64,000 nt of DNA from Luzula sylvatica (GCA_946800325.1 OX326961.1:6054655-6118654); one strand, 5' to 3'. Positions 33,341 through 44,835 are shown, counted from the first letter of the stretch. The notes: a model not told the origin generated them from the sequence alone. Translations and numbers: made by a program.

Positions 33341-34090
33341 CAAAAAATATCACATGAAGTAATGATAAACGGTCGTTTTCATGAGGGTCATTCAAAAAAA
33401 ATTATAAGAAATATTACAAAAATATTTGTTTTCATTTTGTTTTGTTTTGAAGGAGTACCAATGATATATTGGCAAAATAAATAAACAAAAATTATTATTT
33501 TTAAAATTAAATCAAATTTCAATAATAAAAATATAATATACTTATTTTTTAAATGAAACAAAATTAATGTCAAATAAACCATTAAATAATTAATTAAATT
33601 AAACTCCAATAAATGAGGGTTAATAGATTTTTGTAACAAGTTTGCCTTAAAAAAAAAATCTTCAAATATTAATGAGATGCGGATAAAAATTCGAATTCTC
33701 CAAATCCAAACTGATGTGTTCGAACAACCCAACGTGGCCCAGTTGAATATCTTCACTTGAATTTTGAAATTCATGGAAATTGGAAGCCCTCTAATTTGAT
33801 ATTTTTTTTAGTTTTAAGCGTTTAAATTTTGAATGAATTTTTGTTTTGAGTATTTAAATTTTAAAAAGCATACCTTCCATTGGCCTCTGCTTAACAAAAT
33901 AATAAATTATTTTATCAATTACAAAATTTACATTCGTAAAAAAAATATTATGAATGTAAATATATGAACATGTAAAATGTATGTTAACATGGAGGGTATA
34001 TTATGTATTAACATGAAATAAAATAAGAGTAAAATATATATCTTAAGTTCGGTATATATTAACATGAAATATATTTTAGCATGAAATAAA
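33341..34090. other. No gene recognised
   Basis: AT-rich; the long minus-strand frame at 33388-33774 is hydrophobic and AT-driven, without motifs. Confidence 0.5.
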
Positions 34091-34095
34091 GTATA

Positions 34096-35420
34096 CTAGT
34101 GTTTACCTCGCTCCGCTTCGGCATAATTTTTTATTGTTTTTCTAACATGTAATATTTTTTTTTCATTGAATTTGAATTAAATACAATTAATGATTCAATT
34201 TTTTTCATTGTACTTGCAATGTCGCTAAAAAATTAATTATTTTAATTTTTGGTAGAAATAGAGAAATTTGTAATCATTTTCATACATAACACATGTGACA
34301 ATGCATAACCAATATAATACTAAAAATACAATGTAACAATATAAACAAAATTTTGGGTAATTCTAGAATACATATTTTTTTTAATGTTATTTAATGTATT
34401 TTTTCAATTGGCTTGATCGTCTTTATTATGTAAATGGTAAAAAAAAAATTCATACATAAACATGACATATATGTGCGGTTAAAAATTTCCTCAGTTTATC
34501 ATGTTTAATTTTAATATTATTTCAGAAAAATGTACATCTATTTTCTTTAAATTCTATTTTAATATTGTTATACATAACATATTTTTTTATATTCATAGTT
34601 ACTTTGATTTTGTAGCGAGATATGAAGATAAATCGTAGAGAAACTTATATTAAAGCCAAAATTCTTGTGAATTAATTATTAGATAAAGTAAAATTTGATA
34701 AAAACATATTTGAAGAAATAAATTTGGCATAATTAAATATCAAAAATATTTAATAAAAGATTGTGCACAGAGAAATAGAATTAAAAAATATATTATGAAG
34801 GACACATTAAAAAAATATTGAAAAGGATACATTAAATATAATATGTTTTGCATTGATTTTGTAAATTTTACATGAAGTAAAGAAATGACTATTTTAAATT
34901 TGCAGGGAAAAAATCCATATTTTTATTTTGCATTGATTTGGAAAATTATATTATACAATCAATATTTTAAGAAATAAATTTGGCATTATTATTAAAAATT
35001 ATATGAAAATACATTAAAAAATATTGAAAAGAATACATCAAATATAATATGATTTGCATTAATTTGGTAAATTTACATAAACTAAAAAATAAATATTTTA
35101 ATAAATTATATTATAGAAGTAATATATTAATTTTACACGAACTCCACCATTAGGCCCATATAGTTGAAGCATAGGTCCACATTGAATTTTTTTTCTTTTG
35201 CAGTAAAAATACAGCGCCATAGCGCGGAATCGAACCTGGGATCTGTGATTCCATAATGTGCGTGCGATACCAGATAAGCTAACTGATTTTTTTGTTTATT
35301 TTCTAATTTTATGTTACTTATACAGTAAGTACACGTGTCAATATCACGGCATATCTGGGCAAAACACCCTTTAATGACTATAGTATAATATAGTATAATA
35401 GTATAATAGTATAATATAAT
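34096..35420 (-). mobile_element. Probable Helitron, minus strand, 5' boundary uncertain
   Basis: On the minus strand a CCG-AAG-CGG hairpin with GC-rich shoulders is followed by GTAAACA and CTAG (34099-34096), then T. This is Helitron-like, but the hairpin is weaker than those at 3878 and 39814. The body has repeats of TACATTAAATATAATATG (34827 and 35033) and a tRNA-like segment. Near 35380-35420, GTCATTAAAGGGTGTTTTGC preceded by a TATTATACTATA-rich stretch resembles a Helitron 5' end, but no exact A|TC junction was fixed. Confidence 0.5.
35218..35283 (-). ncRNA. tRNA-like segment (box A and box B), not a functional tRNA
   Basis: Minus strand: TAGCTTATCTGG (35281-35270) fits an internal box A and GGTTCGATTCC (35236-35226) is a perfect box B, at tRNA spacing. 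A tRNA-style alignment places TAT as the anticodon, but the anticodon stem does not pair, the T stem is poor and no acceptor stem forms. It could be a SINE head or a tRNA fragment carried by the Helitron. Confidence 0.6.
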
Positions 35421-35422
35421 TA
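35380..35422. repeat. (TAGTATAATA)n short repeat
   Basis: Five or so irregular copies of ATAGTATAAT at the proposed Helitron boundary. Confidence 0.8.
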
Positions 35423-35479
35423 GCATGGGCCATGGAGAGTAAAACCAAACTATTTTGAGTTAAAGAGTCGCAAACAAAT

Positions 35480-35760
35480 AGAAGAGAAGCTCAGAAGCCG
35501 CGCGGCATAGCGTGAACAATGGAGAAGCCGTCGGTAATGGAAGAGAAGGCCGTCGCCATAGAGTGGAGGTCCTGGACCGTCGCTAAAATGAAGAGAAGCC
35601 GTCGGCATAGATTGAATATTCCCCCACAGTGACTGGCCGTCGGCAAAGTATGAACAAGTCGTCGGCGTCGAATTTTTCCTCTCCTTGGTTTCCAGAGGCG
35701 GCTAGGGTTTCATTTTCCCTCTATTCCCTCTATTCCTTTTTTTTTAGCAGGTTTGTGCGA
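35480..35760 (+). promoter_or_regulatory. Leader-like region with GAAGCCGTCGG repeats
   Basis: A balanced-composition block begins just after the proposed Helitron end. GAAGCCGTCGG(C/T)ATAG-type units recur five or six times (35495-35660), followed by a pyrimidine tract and TTTTTTTAGCAG. This looks like the transcribed leader of the exon-bearing region downstream. Confidence 0.35.
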
Positions 35761-36092
35761 ATTTCTCTAATTTGGACGAAAAAATGTGGTATGTGGAGGT
35801 GGAATTTGATTTATGTGTGGTGTTTGTGTGTGCGAGTGGAAGCTTTGGTGCGTGGAGGCCGGTATTGGTTCGGTTTGATCGAGTTCTTCTCCTCTTCTTC
35901 TTCATTAGAGGTAGCATTTTTGTTAAATTTTCGATTTTGAGGATGTAATGTGTAAATTATTGCTTAAATTTTGGTTTATAATTAGTTCAATTTGACTATA
36001 AGTTGGGTTAATTTTGGTATAATTTGAATCAATTTTGCTTAAATTTTGGTTATATGAATTATCTTAATTTCGGTTTGTAATATATATGATAA

Positions 36093-36925
36093 AGGCCGAG
36101 GAGAGAGAATTCGAGGCCAAAGTTAAAGGTATGTAATATATAGGATATAAATTATGAATTCAATATACTTTTCATGTTTGTATTTTTTTATTTTAATATC
36201 GTATAATCAACTCTAATGTAGGTATATAGATCCAAGTGAGCTAGTTCGAGATACCATAAACTGGTTATCGAAAGGATGCATCTATTTATTGGTACTCTTT
36301 TTCTTCTGACAGCTGGCCTCGGCAAAGGAGGGGCGATTGGTTCATTTTCAGAAGCACTGGAGTAAGGGCGAACTTGTAATTGTGCCAATGTGAGTGAATT
36401 CATACTTTTAGTTTTAATTTTAAACTTTTATGTTTTCCCCAATGGATCCCTCACTCAATCTTGCTCGAAATATCTCAGGCTCTAACACGGTCATGAAAAT
36501 GCATGTTGCGTATGGAATCAAAGAAGAGCGTGGCCAGATATATTCAATTTTATGCATAATTACAAATATACCCATGTGAAATATTTAATATAATATTTAG
36601 TAATTTGTTTTTTATTTAATTTGGCAGACAATGAGCATGGTTCTGCAGCATAGTTGGTTTCTTCAAGTTGAACGGAAAATTGAAAAATGGAGTCACCGCA
36701 ACGGACATGGTTTTGACGGTGACTCATGGCATGTCTGGATCGAAGAGGTAAATTGATTAAGCCAACAACTGTATTTAATTCTTTGTAGTTTTGACTTTTT
36801 TGGTGAATCGATTTTTTTCTTGCAGGCCTCATGGCCATACTCCTTTGAAAGAAATGAAGGCATATTGGCACAATTGCCTCGACAACAAAGTTGGCTTCTA
36901 GGTAAATTTTGCAAATCACTCTTCG
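36093..36925 (+). pseudogene. Exon pieces resembling a KDM3/JMJ25-type JmjC histone demethylase
   Basis: KDM3-type JmjC proteins remove methyl groups from histone H3K9 in the nucleus. A short exon, AEEREFEAKVK (36096-36128), ends at a GTATGT donor and resembles the segment just before the zinc-binding part of that family. An exon at 36314-36390 reads SAKEGRLVHFQKHWSKGEL and VIV, close to the conserved FQ-HW-KGEPVIV stretch before the JmjC domain. Other coding-like pieces are IDPSELVRDTINWLSKG (about 36225-36280), NGHGFDGDSWHVWIEE (36700-36749) and [18 protein letters not shown] (36827-36880), each near a possible splice site. The exons do not join in one frame and the Fe-binding residues are not seen. 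Assignment is tentative. Confidence 0.4.
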
Positions 36926-37330
36926 TAAATTTTACTGGAGAGAAGTTTTAATAAGTTTTAGTCGATTCAAAAGTAGGATTTTTGAGCTATATATGTGCGG
37001 TGTTATTTTGGTGATGTAAAAAATATATTACTCTTCACTTTTTATTTGACATAATGAATTTAATGTAGACATTATTACAAATTTAATTTCCATTCACAAG
37101 ACGATACAAGATAAAAGAACCATATAACATTGTTATAACAAACAATGTGCATTCTTTCCATGAACAAAACAAAACAACAAACAACTTTCAAATATTAAAT
37201 AAACAAAATAACAAACAAATTTCAAATATTAAACATAAAATTGTTGAAAGAAATTAAATTCCAATCCTATATTCCTAAACCAGACATTGATCCTAATCGG
37301 CACATATACTCCATTTGCTTAACTCTACCT
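36926..37330. other. No gene recognised
   Basis: AT-rich DNA with short AACAAAC repeats (37140-37220). Confidence 0.5.
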
Positions 37331-37336
37331 TCAAAT

Positions 37337-37438
37337 TTAACATCTTAATTATGATTTAACACCTTAATTTGTAGTTTAACATCTTCATTATGATGTTAAA
37401 CTATAAATTAAGGTGTTAAATCATAATTCAGATGTTAA
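37337..37438. repeat. Near-perfect 102-bp hairpin
   Basis: Arms of about 47 bases differ at only two positions (one would be a G:U pair in RNA). The left arm starts TTAACATCTTAATTATG and the right arm closes with CATAATTCAGATGTTAA. The loop is about 8 bases around TTCATTA. Either strand would give a MIRNA-like foldback; it could also be the core of a tiny foldback element. No flanking target duplication was found. Confidence 0.85.
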
Positions 37439-37969
37439 ACCATAGTGGTGTTAAGCGTTACAATGACACATCAAGAAGTGTGGGGGAGAGTTGGGGGAAG
37501 TGCATCACTACCCATTTGAATAAGGGGTTGATGAATATTGGTGCAAATGAAAATTTCTATACACATCGAGGGTATAAAGGTTTCTTGAATAAGAGACATA
37601 TTGACCCATTTTAGATTAACATGTTTAAGTATAACAATACTCCACAATCCACATGTTAGTGTATTGATACTATTGTTGCATAGGTTGTAAGATATAATCA
37701 ATAATTTGTGTTAATTTGGGTCGCATATCATTTTTCAGGGACTTTAACATTTGTACTGGCAATTCATATCTTCTAGTACCCACTATTGTTCATTTGCAGT
37801 ATCCATCATATTACGAAATTATTTTGTTTACACAAATTTTGAGGGAACACTTAATTCGGAACACCAATTAGTATGTGGGTTATCCATTAGTGTAACCACA
37901 TAAGGAATTCCAATGTCAAATTAGTGCGATATGGCCACACAAATTGGTATAATGTGGGGTCATATTTGG
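37439..37969. other. No gene recognised
   Basis: Balanced patch at 37440-37610 with a 60-codon frame lacking any recognised motif; AT-rich beyond. Confidence 0.4.
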
Positions 37970-37977
37970 ATAATATA

Positions 37978-38697
37978 TAGGGGTGTCAATGGTTCGGATA
38001 CGGTTCGGATAGTGGTCGTACCAGATCCATATCCATATTTCTTTCGGATATGGATTCGGATATGGTACTATCCGGATCCGGATACGGTTCGGATAATAAA
38101 CGGATACGGATACGGTTCGGATAGTGGTCCTACCAGATCCATATCCATATTTCTTTTCGGATATGGATTCGGATACGGTACTATTCGGATCCGGATACGG
38201 TTCGGATATTAAACGGATACGGATACGGTTCGGATATTATCGGATACGGATACAGATACGGATCATATTCGGATATTAAAACGGATAATATAATACAACA
38301 ATATAATAATATTTTTAGAATTCAAATCTTGATTATTTTATAATTTTAAAACAAATTATATATATACACATACACACATATATAAGTGATTATTGATTAT
38401 TATGTATTATTGTGAATTAAAATATAGTTATTTTCTATTATGTATTATTATAATTTTGATCATGATTTCAACAAAACGGATATCCGTTTACAATTTTTAT
38501 TCGGATTCGGATAGTATCCGGATCCATATCCGGATCAATCAAAATTATAACTCCTAGATCCGGATCCATACCCGTAAAAACGGATTCGGTTCCGGATCAG
38601 ATTCCCTCCGGATCCGGATATTTTATTTTCGGATCCGAATATTTTCCGGATACGGTTCAGGTCGGTTCGGGCAATATCCGCCCCATTGACACCCCTA
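37978..38697. mobile_element. hAT MITE, complete, with 8-bp target duplication
   Basis: A 720-bp element with ends TAGGGGTGTCAATGG and CCATTGACACCCCTA (exact inverted termini) and identical 8-mers ATAATATA at 37970-37977 and 38698-38705, the hAT size. Subterminal zones are packed with CGGATACGGTTCGGATA units. About 130 bp are tandemly repeated near the left end (TTCGGATAGTGGTC at 38003 and 38118). The core is AT-rich and non-coding. The 93-codon frame at 37931 is the YGYG-type translation of the repeats. Confidence 0.95.
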
Positions 38698-39079
38698 ATA
38701 ATATATCATTCACTCTATGTCTAATCTATACTTCAGATATAAATATGACTAATATCAAACATGTGTATATTCACCAATAGTTGGGCTAATTCGTGATTGA
38801 TCTCACCACGGGTATGTACAAATAATTGGTACTATTTCATTTCTGATCAATAGTAGTTAATTGGATATGTTGCTTTGATAATATGACACTAATGATATAT
38901 GAATTTGAACTCATATTTAGAAGAATTCCGTGTGTTGTATTGATGTAAATATTTTAGAGTATTGATCCTCGAATCAAAAGGTTTACAATTTCATCCACCG
39001 CTGCAAAGTGAAGATGAAGCGAAATTTGGTGCATCCTATTCATGCTGATATTTGAAAGAGGCCATATACCGTACCTCCT

Positions 39080-39345
39080 CATTTCTCCACAACATCCTCT
39101 ATATCCCTAATTAATGATTATTTATTAGAATAAATTAACAAAATGACATTTCATTAATGATTAATTAATTTATAATGAAAATACATATACATTAATAATT
39201 CTTAATTAATATCCATTAACTGTTAATCGGATGCATTTTTATTAATGATCATGTTAATTAATCATCAATTAATGATTAATTGATTAAATAAATAATGCGG
39301 TGGGGAAATGAGGGGATATTATATAGTTATCCTATTTGAAAGTAT
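39080..39345. mobile_element. Small MITE-like inverted repeat
   Basis: The left TACCTCCTCATTTCTCCACA and the reverse complement of the right end, ATCCCCTCATTTCCCCACCG, are imperfect inverted ends enclosing AATTAATGATTAATT-type repeats. A related left end is at 48421. No target duplication was assigned. Confidence 0.45.
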
Positions 39346-39805
39346 TCACGCAAAACAATTTTAAGGTAAGCCAAGATTGTTAATATCAAGTTTTCAGAAT
39401 CCGGGATTTTAAAATCCACCCCCGTAATTTCTTTTAAAAAGTTTTTTTTTTCTTGATAATATCAGATTTTCAATGATAACAAAATCTCTACTCAAAAAAA
39501 GAAAAAGAAAATGGTAACAAACCTGGATATATATGGTTTTTAATTGTACTTATTAGGGTTAATTAGTTCTATGTTAGAGTCAATTGGATGAACTAAGCTT
39601 AACTGGCATACATATGTTGAAATAGGTTTTGTGACTTGCAACAAATTTTGTATTTTTTTTCTTAAGTTTGAACCATTGTTCCACGTATCTTGCAAATAAT
39701 TATGTAAAAAACGTATTGTAATTCGGCAATCAACATTGATGATTTAGTTTTGAGGCTTTTAATATAATATAAGAACTCAATACAATGACGCTTCTATATA
39801 GTGTT
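39346..39805. other. No gene recognised
   Basis: AT-rich, nothing supported. Confidence 0.5.
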
Positions 39806-40317
39806 TATATATACTAGCATTACCCCCGCGCAATTGCGCGGGGCTGTTCGGGTTTATAAGTAATGTAGTTGAAAAAAATTGTTGTTCGTTTTGTGTATGT
39901 GACTTTCTTTTTGTAATCATTATTATATGTGTAATTTAGTGTGTTGTGTGCGAGTGAAATTTTGTAGCAAAAATCGTTTGAAAATTTTAAGAGCCGGATT
40001 TCTTGAATAATTCAAACGGTTATTGCTAAAAAAATTATCTATATTTTATACTTCATAAGTAAAATAAGGAAAAAAAAACGAATGAGTCGTCATGAAATTT
40101 ATTAAGAACATAATAGTTCAGAAAACATTGCTGAAAAAAAGAGTGTTTTTAATTTCACAAATCTTTAATTTCGCTACATATTTAGTACAAATATTTTTCG
40201 TCCTTTGTGTGGTCAGCCAACAACAAAGTTTGACGATGTCATCGCTAACCGTTTCGTTCGAATCTTTAATTTAAATTATGTCATGATTATTCGCACATCC
40301 ATGATTTGGTATATTTT

Positions 40318-40805
40318 TAACCCCCTAATTTTTTTTGGATATTATAAAAAATTCTCTATCTTTTCGTAAACTCCCAAAAAAAAAACTCTTTACCAAACTT
40401 TTATTTTAAAATACTCCTTATGGATGATATTAATTTTTTTTTTTCCAAAATACCCTCCAAATCTCATATGTAATAATTAAAACTTATTTTTGTTATTTTT
40501 TATTAATTTTAAGAAAATTCATAAACACTTCTTAACACGTAGTGATTTAAAAAAATTTAAATTATTACGTATTTTGTTTATATAATTTTAATATTACATT
40601 CTTTATTCATAAAAAAACTAACATTAAATAATAATAAATAAACACCTTGCAAATATATTCATAGAAAATATCTATTTAAACATCTATTTTTTATTTTAGT
40701 TTTCTTTTTATGTATTTTTTAATAGTTTTGTGATATTTTATTTTTAAATATTTGCAAGATGTTCTTTTATTAATATTGTTCAACTTATTATAATTTTATT
40801 TTAGT
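40318..40805 (-). mobile_element. Truncated 6846-type Mutator-like element inside the Helitron
   Basis: AACCCCCTAATTTTTTTTGG, then TATTATAAAAAATTCTC, TTTACCAAACTTTTATTTT and AATACCCTCC resemble the right terminus of 6846-7756 in inverse orientation. 40600-40800 is the reverse complement of that element's core at about 7210-7440 (AACACCTTGCAAATAT, TAACATTAAATAATAATAAA). The second terminus is missing where the GGACCAAAATG array begins. Confidence 0.75.
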
Positions 40806-40824
40806 TTTTCAAGAAAAATAATAA

Positions 40825-41550
40825 AGGACCAAAATGTAAATTTTAAAACTTCGGAGGACAAAAATGCAAATATAAAGGACCAAAATGTGAAAAAAGGACA
40901 AAAATATAATTTTTTTTAAAAAATATGACCAATTTGAGGCCCCTGGACTAAAATGTAAATTTCAAAACTTCGAAGGGCCAAAATGCAAATATAAAGGACC
41001 AAAATGAGAAAAAAAGGACCAAAATGTAAATTTTTTTCGAAAAAAGGACCAATTTGTAAATAAAAAGGACCAAAATGTAAATTTTTTTCGAAAAAAGGAC
41101 CAATTTGTAAATAAAAAAGAACCAAAATGTATACAAAATATTTTTTTTTTACAAATAGACCCCTGGTGACGTGGCTGCCTGGACTAAAATGTAAATTTCA
41201 AAACTTCGAAGGGCCAAAATGCAAATATAAAGGACCAAAATGTAAAAAAAAGGACCAAAATGTAATTTTTTTCGAAAAAGGACCAAAATGCAAATATAAA
41301 GGACCGAAATGTGATAAAGAAGGACCAAAATGTAATTTTTTTTAAAAAAAGGACCAATTTGAGGCTCCTGGACCAAAATGTGAATATTAAAACTTCGAAG
41401 GACAAAAATGAAAATATAAAGGACCAAAATGTAAAAAAAAAGGACCAAAATGTAATTTTTTTTTAAAAAAAAGACCAATTTGTAAATCAAAAAGGACCAA
41501 AATGTAAAAAAAAATTTTTTTTTACGAATAGGCCCCTGGTGACGTGGCTG
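40825..41550. repeat. GGACCAAAATGTAAA repeat array in the Helitron 5' half
   Basis: More than 20 short units (AAGGACCAAAATGTAAA, AAAGGACCAATTTG) are organised in higher-order blocks. Each block begins (GG/GA)C(C/T)CCTGG...AAAATGT(A/G)AAT and ACTTCGAAGG, at about 40938, 41157 and 41363. CCCCTGGTGACGTGGCTG, part of the Helitron 5' end, recurs inside at 41161. The long frames here are artefacts. Confidence 0.92.
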
Positions 41551-41589
41551 CACCAGGAGGCAGCAAATCCCCTTGCATTAGTATATAGA

Positions 41590-42370
41590 TAGATAAGTAA
41601 TCATCTATAAAACTACTTAGTTCAAGGAAATCCAATAGAATTGTATGATAATCTTTTAACATTTATGTGATACTAAAACTACTTAACAAAATATAATATC
41701 AAAATTAATATTGATCTCATTACGTTACAAGTATCGAAACAAATATAATCAACGCTAAACTTTAAACTACACATGTTCAGAAATCATTTGACTTGTGGGA
41801 ACTTTCGTCCTAAAGAATTACCAAATAACTTGAAGTATCATTGGATCAATCATCCTTTGTTCTTGACCGTAATTAGAGGGACCTTTCTTAAAACAATAAA
41901 GAATGAAGTTAAAATCTTGTATAATTAATTTATAATGACGAAAATTACAAAAAATACAATCAATTCACATATGTACAATTGCTAAAAATATTTAAGTTCA
42001 AATTTCAATTATGGTGAACATTTATCTACCATTACGAACATCTAAATTGTTAATGCCGGCAAAAAAATTTAACGGATCTATAACCAACTAGCTCAAATCA
42101 TAATTTATGAGAACTTAATTGTTTATGTTTTTTTTATTATTATAAATTATCACGATTTATGGTCCAAATAATAAAAAATTGGCCGAAAAATTACAACTCA
42201 TATGTAATTCATGCACAAATACTCGAAACTAAAGAACGAATATACAAGAAATATTACATACACAATATTGAAAAAAATAATCAGATTCGAGTGTCCCAAG
42301 AAACAGAGAGCAACCACCTATCACGAGGTGGATTAGAAGGTGAATTTGGAGGCCGCCAATTGAAAAATGA
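41590..42370. other. No gene recognised
   Basis: AT-rich DNA. Confidence 0.5.
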
Positions 42371-42377
42371 AGGTGCG

Positions 42378-42545
42378 TTCATGGTCATGGTCGCTTTAAA
42401 AGTGAAAAGAAAAAAGAATTTGAACTTGATGATGGTCTGCAAAACGAATGAAGACGAAGGTCGTACATGTTCATGGTTCATGGTCGTTTTAAACGGAAAA
42501 ACCAAAAAGATTTGAACTTGGTAGTCATGGTCGGACCATGGTCCC
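42378..42545. repeat. Imperfect tandem duplication, about 90-bp unit
   Basis: TTCATGGTCATGGTCGCTTT...AAGAATTTGAACTTGATGAT is echoed by TTCATGGTTCATGGTCGTTT...AAGATTTGAACTTGGTAG. Frames on both strands exist but carry no recognised motif. Confidence 0.6.
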
Positions 42546-43308
42546 TTTAAAATTTGACTTGTTTTAAAGGGCTTTTTAGTTAAATTATTTTTTAACTTAA
42601 TGGTGATTTGATGATTTGGATATTTTTGATATTTTTTAAGTTTCAAGTGAGTAAATATAATATGTTCTATCAAATTTGGGTATATTTGAAAGATAAATTT
42701 GGTACAAAAATAAATTTCAAAAGGACAAATTGGATATTTCGTTGATTTCTGGACTGGCTTTTATTCACAACAAGAGTCATGTATATTTGGGCTTCATATG
42801 TAGATATATGATAGCAGGCTGACTTTGGGTCTTGAGGATAATGAAAATTGATAATTAGCTTTGATATTAAAATTGTATACTTATATCATATACTGTTGTA
42901 GTGTTGTGAGCTGATTATTTAAAATAATTATTAATTTATTTTTTTATTTTAGGAAATTAAGATATGTGATTTATGATGGACAAACCGTGGACCAAAGATA
43001 ATACAATTCTAAATGCATTTATTTATATTCATACTTAAGATATTTGTACGTTATACTATATATGTCATTTAATTAATCATCATGTCTTTTATTAACATTG
43101 ATATCAAATACCAATATGAAAATATTTGTCCAAGCGATACGTAAATAGAATATGTACAGTGTTTCTTTTCATCTAGTGTATTTATGGGGTTCGATATGGT
43201 GCCTCGTCATCTCACTTAAAATTTTTTAATGCGTCAATCGAGATTGTTTAAATGAATTGATAAGACATATGAATCGATGATGTTTAAATGATTTGATATG
43301 GTACTCTC
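42546..43308. other. No gene recognised
   Basis: AT-rich DNA. Confidence 0.5.
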
Positions 43309-43316
43309 CCAATTTC

Positions 43317-43843
43317 TAGGGTGTTCAAACGATTCGGTTTATTCGGATACCAAACCGAACCGGTCGAATTCGGTTCATTTGGTTCGGTTTTCCGGTCTAT
43401 TTGGTTCGGTTCGGTTAAAAAAAAATGATATTGTTTATTTTATTTGGGTCGGTTTGGTTTTGAAATTTTGAAAAGCAATTAAACTGAACTGACCGAATAA
43501 CATCCCATTTTTATATTTCTTTAATTTGTTAATGTTTAAATATAACAAAAATCATATATTTATCTTATAAATTAATATAATTGTATTTTGTAATATTAAT
43601 TTATATCTTTTTGATAAATAAAATATGAACATTTTTAGTAATTTATTTTTATTTTAAAATTATAATGTTTCTTATTCGGTTCAACCGAATAAACCGAATA
43701 ACAGTTTGGTTTATTCGGTTCGACTTTTAATTGGTTCAAGTGTTAAACGGTTCGGTTCGGTTTGAATTTTGTTCGATTCGGTTTAAATCGGTTTGATCTT
43801 ATTCGGTTCGATTTGAACCGAACCGACCGAATGAACACCCCTG
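43317..43843. mobile_element. hAT MITE with 8-bp target duplication (7/8)
   Basis: The left end TAGGGTGTTCAAACGATTCG and the right end (reverse complement CAGGGGTGTTCATTCGGTCG) are imperfect inverted termini. The flanks CCAATTTC (43309-43316) and CCAATCTC (43844-43851) are 8-mers with one difference, as expected for an older hAT insertion. Subterminal CGGTTCGGTT repeats; AT-rich core of 527 bp in all. Confidence 0.85.
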
Positions 43844-43851
43844 CCAATCTC

Positions 43852-44835
43852 ACATAAAATCCCCAATTCCATATCTATAAGATAACCAATGATATTATAC
43901 TAGGATGCAAATGCCATCATTTACGAATTTGCTCCCACTGCTTTTAGCATTTAATACTTCATCTTGCATCCATTTTTCTCAACTAAATCTACCCAAAAAA
44001 GAGTAATTAGTATTGCAAAAATGCCCCTCAATAAAAATTTACCCAAAATATTCTCAACTAAGCCTAATTAGTGGTGATTTTGAGATAAATAGGATCAAAT
44101 TGAGATAATTAAGGTTTGATTTGGAGTAATTTAGTGGATATAAAACCTCCAAAATAGGATCAAATGTTGAATCTACATATACTTATATTTCCTAAAATTA
44201 AAATATCATAAAGTAAACATCATGGTTGAGTCGACAAATACCCCAATTTTACAGCTAAAAAATAAACATTTTATCAAAAACCGTGATCTAACCAGAATTA
44301 AAAGAGAGAAATTAATTTAAACAACAGTAATTGTAAAAACGCAATTAAAAGAGAGAAATAAATAGTTGGCTCGAACCAGAATTAATGTTGTGAAATAGTT
44401 AAGCGCAATTAAGCAAGAACTACATTACTGTTGACATCTCGAACCAGAACTAAGTGAAACCAAACATGCTTTGGTCACTTCATTTGAAACCTGGTAATTA
44501 ACACCAAAACGAGTAATTAATTTACAAAACCTCTGTAATCCCTCCTATAAAATCAATCACAAGATCATTATTAACAGTACAACTACTAATTAAGTTACAA
44601 AATCTGAAAATCATTCTCAAATCCCCTAATAAATCAATCTCTAACAGATTCTAAGACCAAAATATCTATCCAAGTACTTAATTTAGTACATCGGAAAACA
44701 AGAAATGGCAATAGAAAACTAAGCGATAGAATGAATAGAATGATTCGGCAAAACAAAATAATTAATCGTACAAAAGAGAATCAAAGTAATCAAGAGTGGA
44801 GGAGAATCCATTAAAAAAAAAAAAAAGTGGAGGAG
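43852..44835. other. Intron-like AT-rich DNA, no gene recognised
   Basis: Downstream (minus strand) of the 45-kb leader exon. Contains repeated TCGAACCAGAA(T/C)TAA phrases and possible acceptors but no coding exon. Confidence 0.4.

Larger units (their letters stand above)
39814..41589 (-). mobile_element. Helitron with both termini, minus strand, 1776 bp
   Basis: Minus strand: the 5' end TCTATATACTAATGCAAGGG (41589 downwards), preceded by A, matches plant Helitron 5' ends. The 3' end is the hairpin CCCCGCGC-AATT-GCGCGGGG, GTAATG and CTAG (39817-39814), followed by T. That fits A|T target insertion with no duplication. No Rep/helicase frame is present, so it is non-autonomous. The 5' half is an expanded repeat array, the middle a Mutator-like fragment. 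The 3' portion shares GTTTGAATTATTCAAGAAA with the Helitron at 3.8 kb. Confidence 0.9.

Noticed and set aside
33388..33774. 128-codon hydrophobic minus-strand frame
   Set aside because: Phe/Ile/Lys-dominated translation typical of AT-rich noncoding DNA; no membrane-protein pattern beyond composition.
35218..35283. Functional tRNA gene
   Set aside because: Box A and B are present but the anticodon and acceptor stems do not pair.
37931..38212. 93-codon frame with YGYGSDSG-like repeats
   Set aside because: It lies in the CGGATACGG subterminal repeats of the hAT MITE.
40916..41553. Overlapping frames with LVLFYKL/FGPFYLQIGPFF repeats and YKGPKCKKKDQ repeats
   Set aside because: They translate the GGACCAAAATG array of the Helitron in different frames; no start context or conserved protein.
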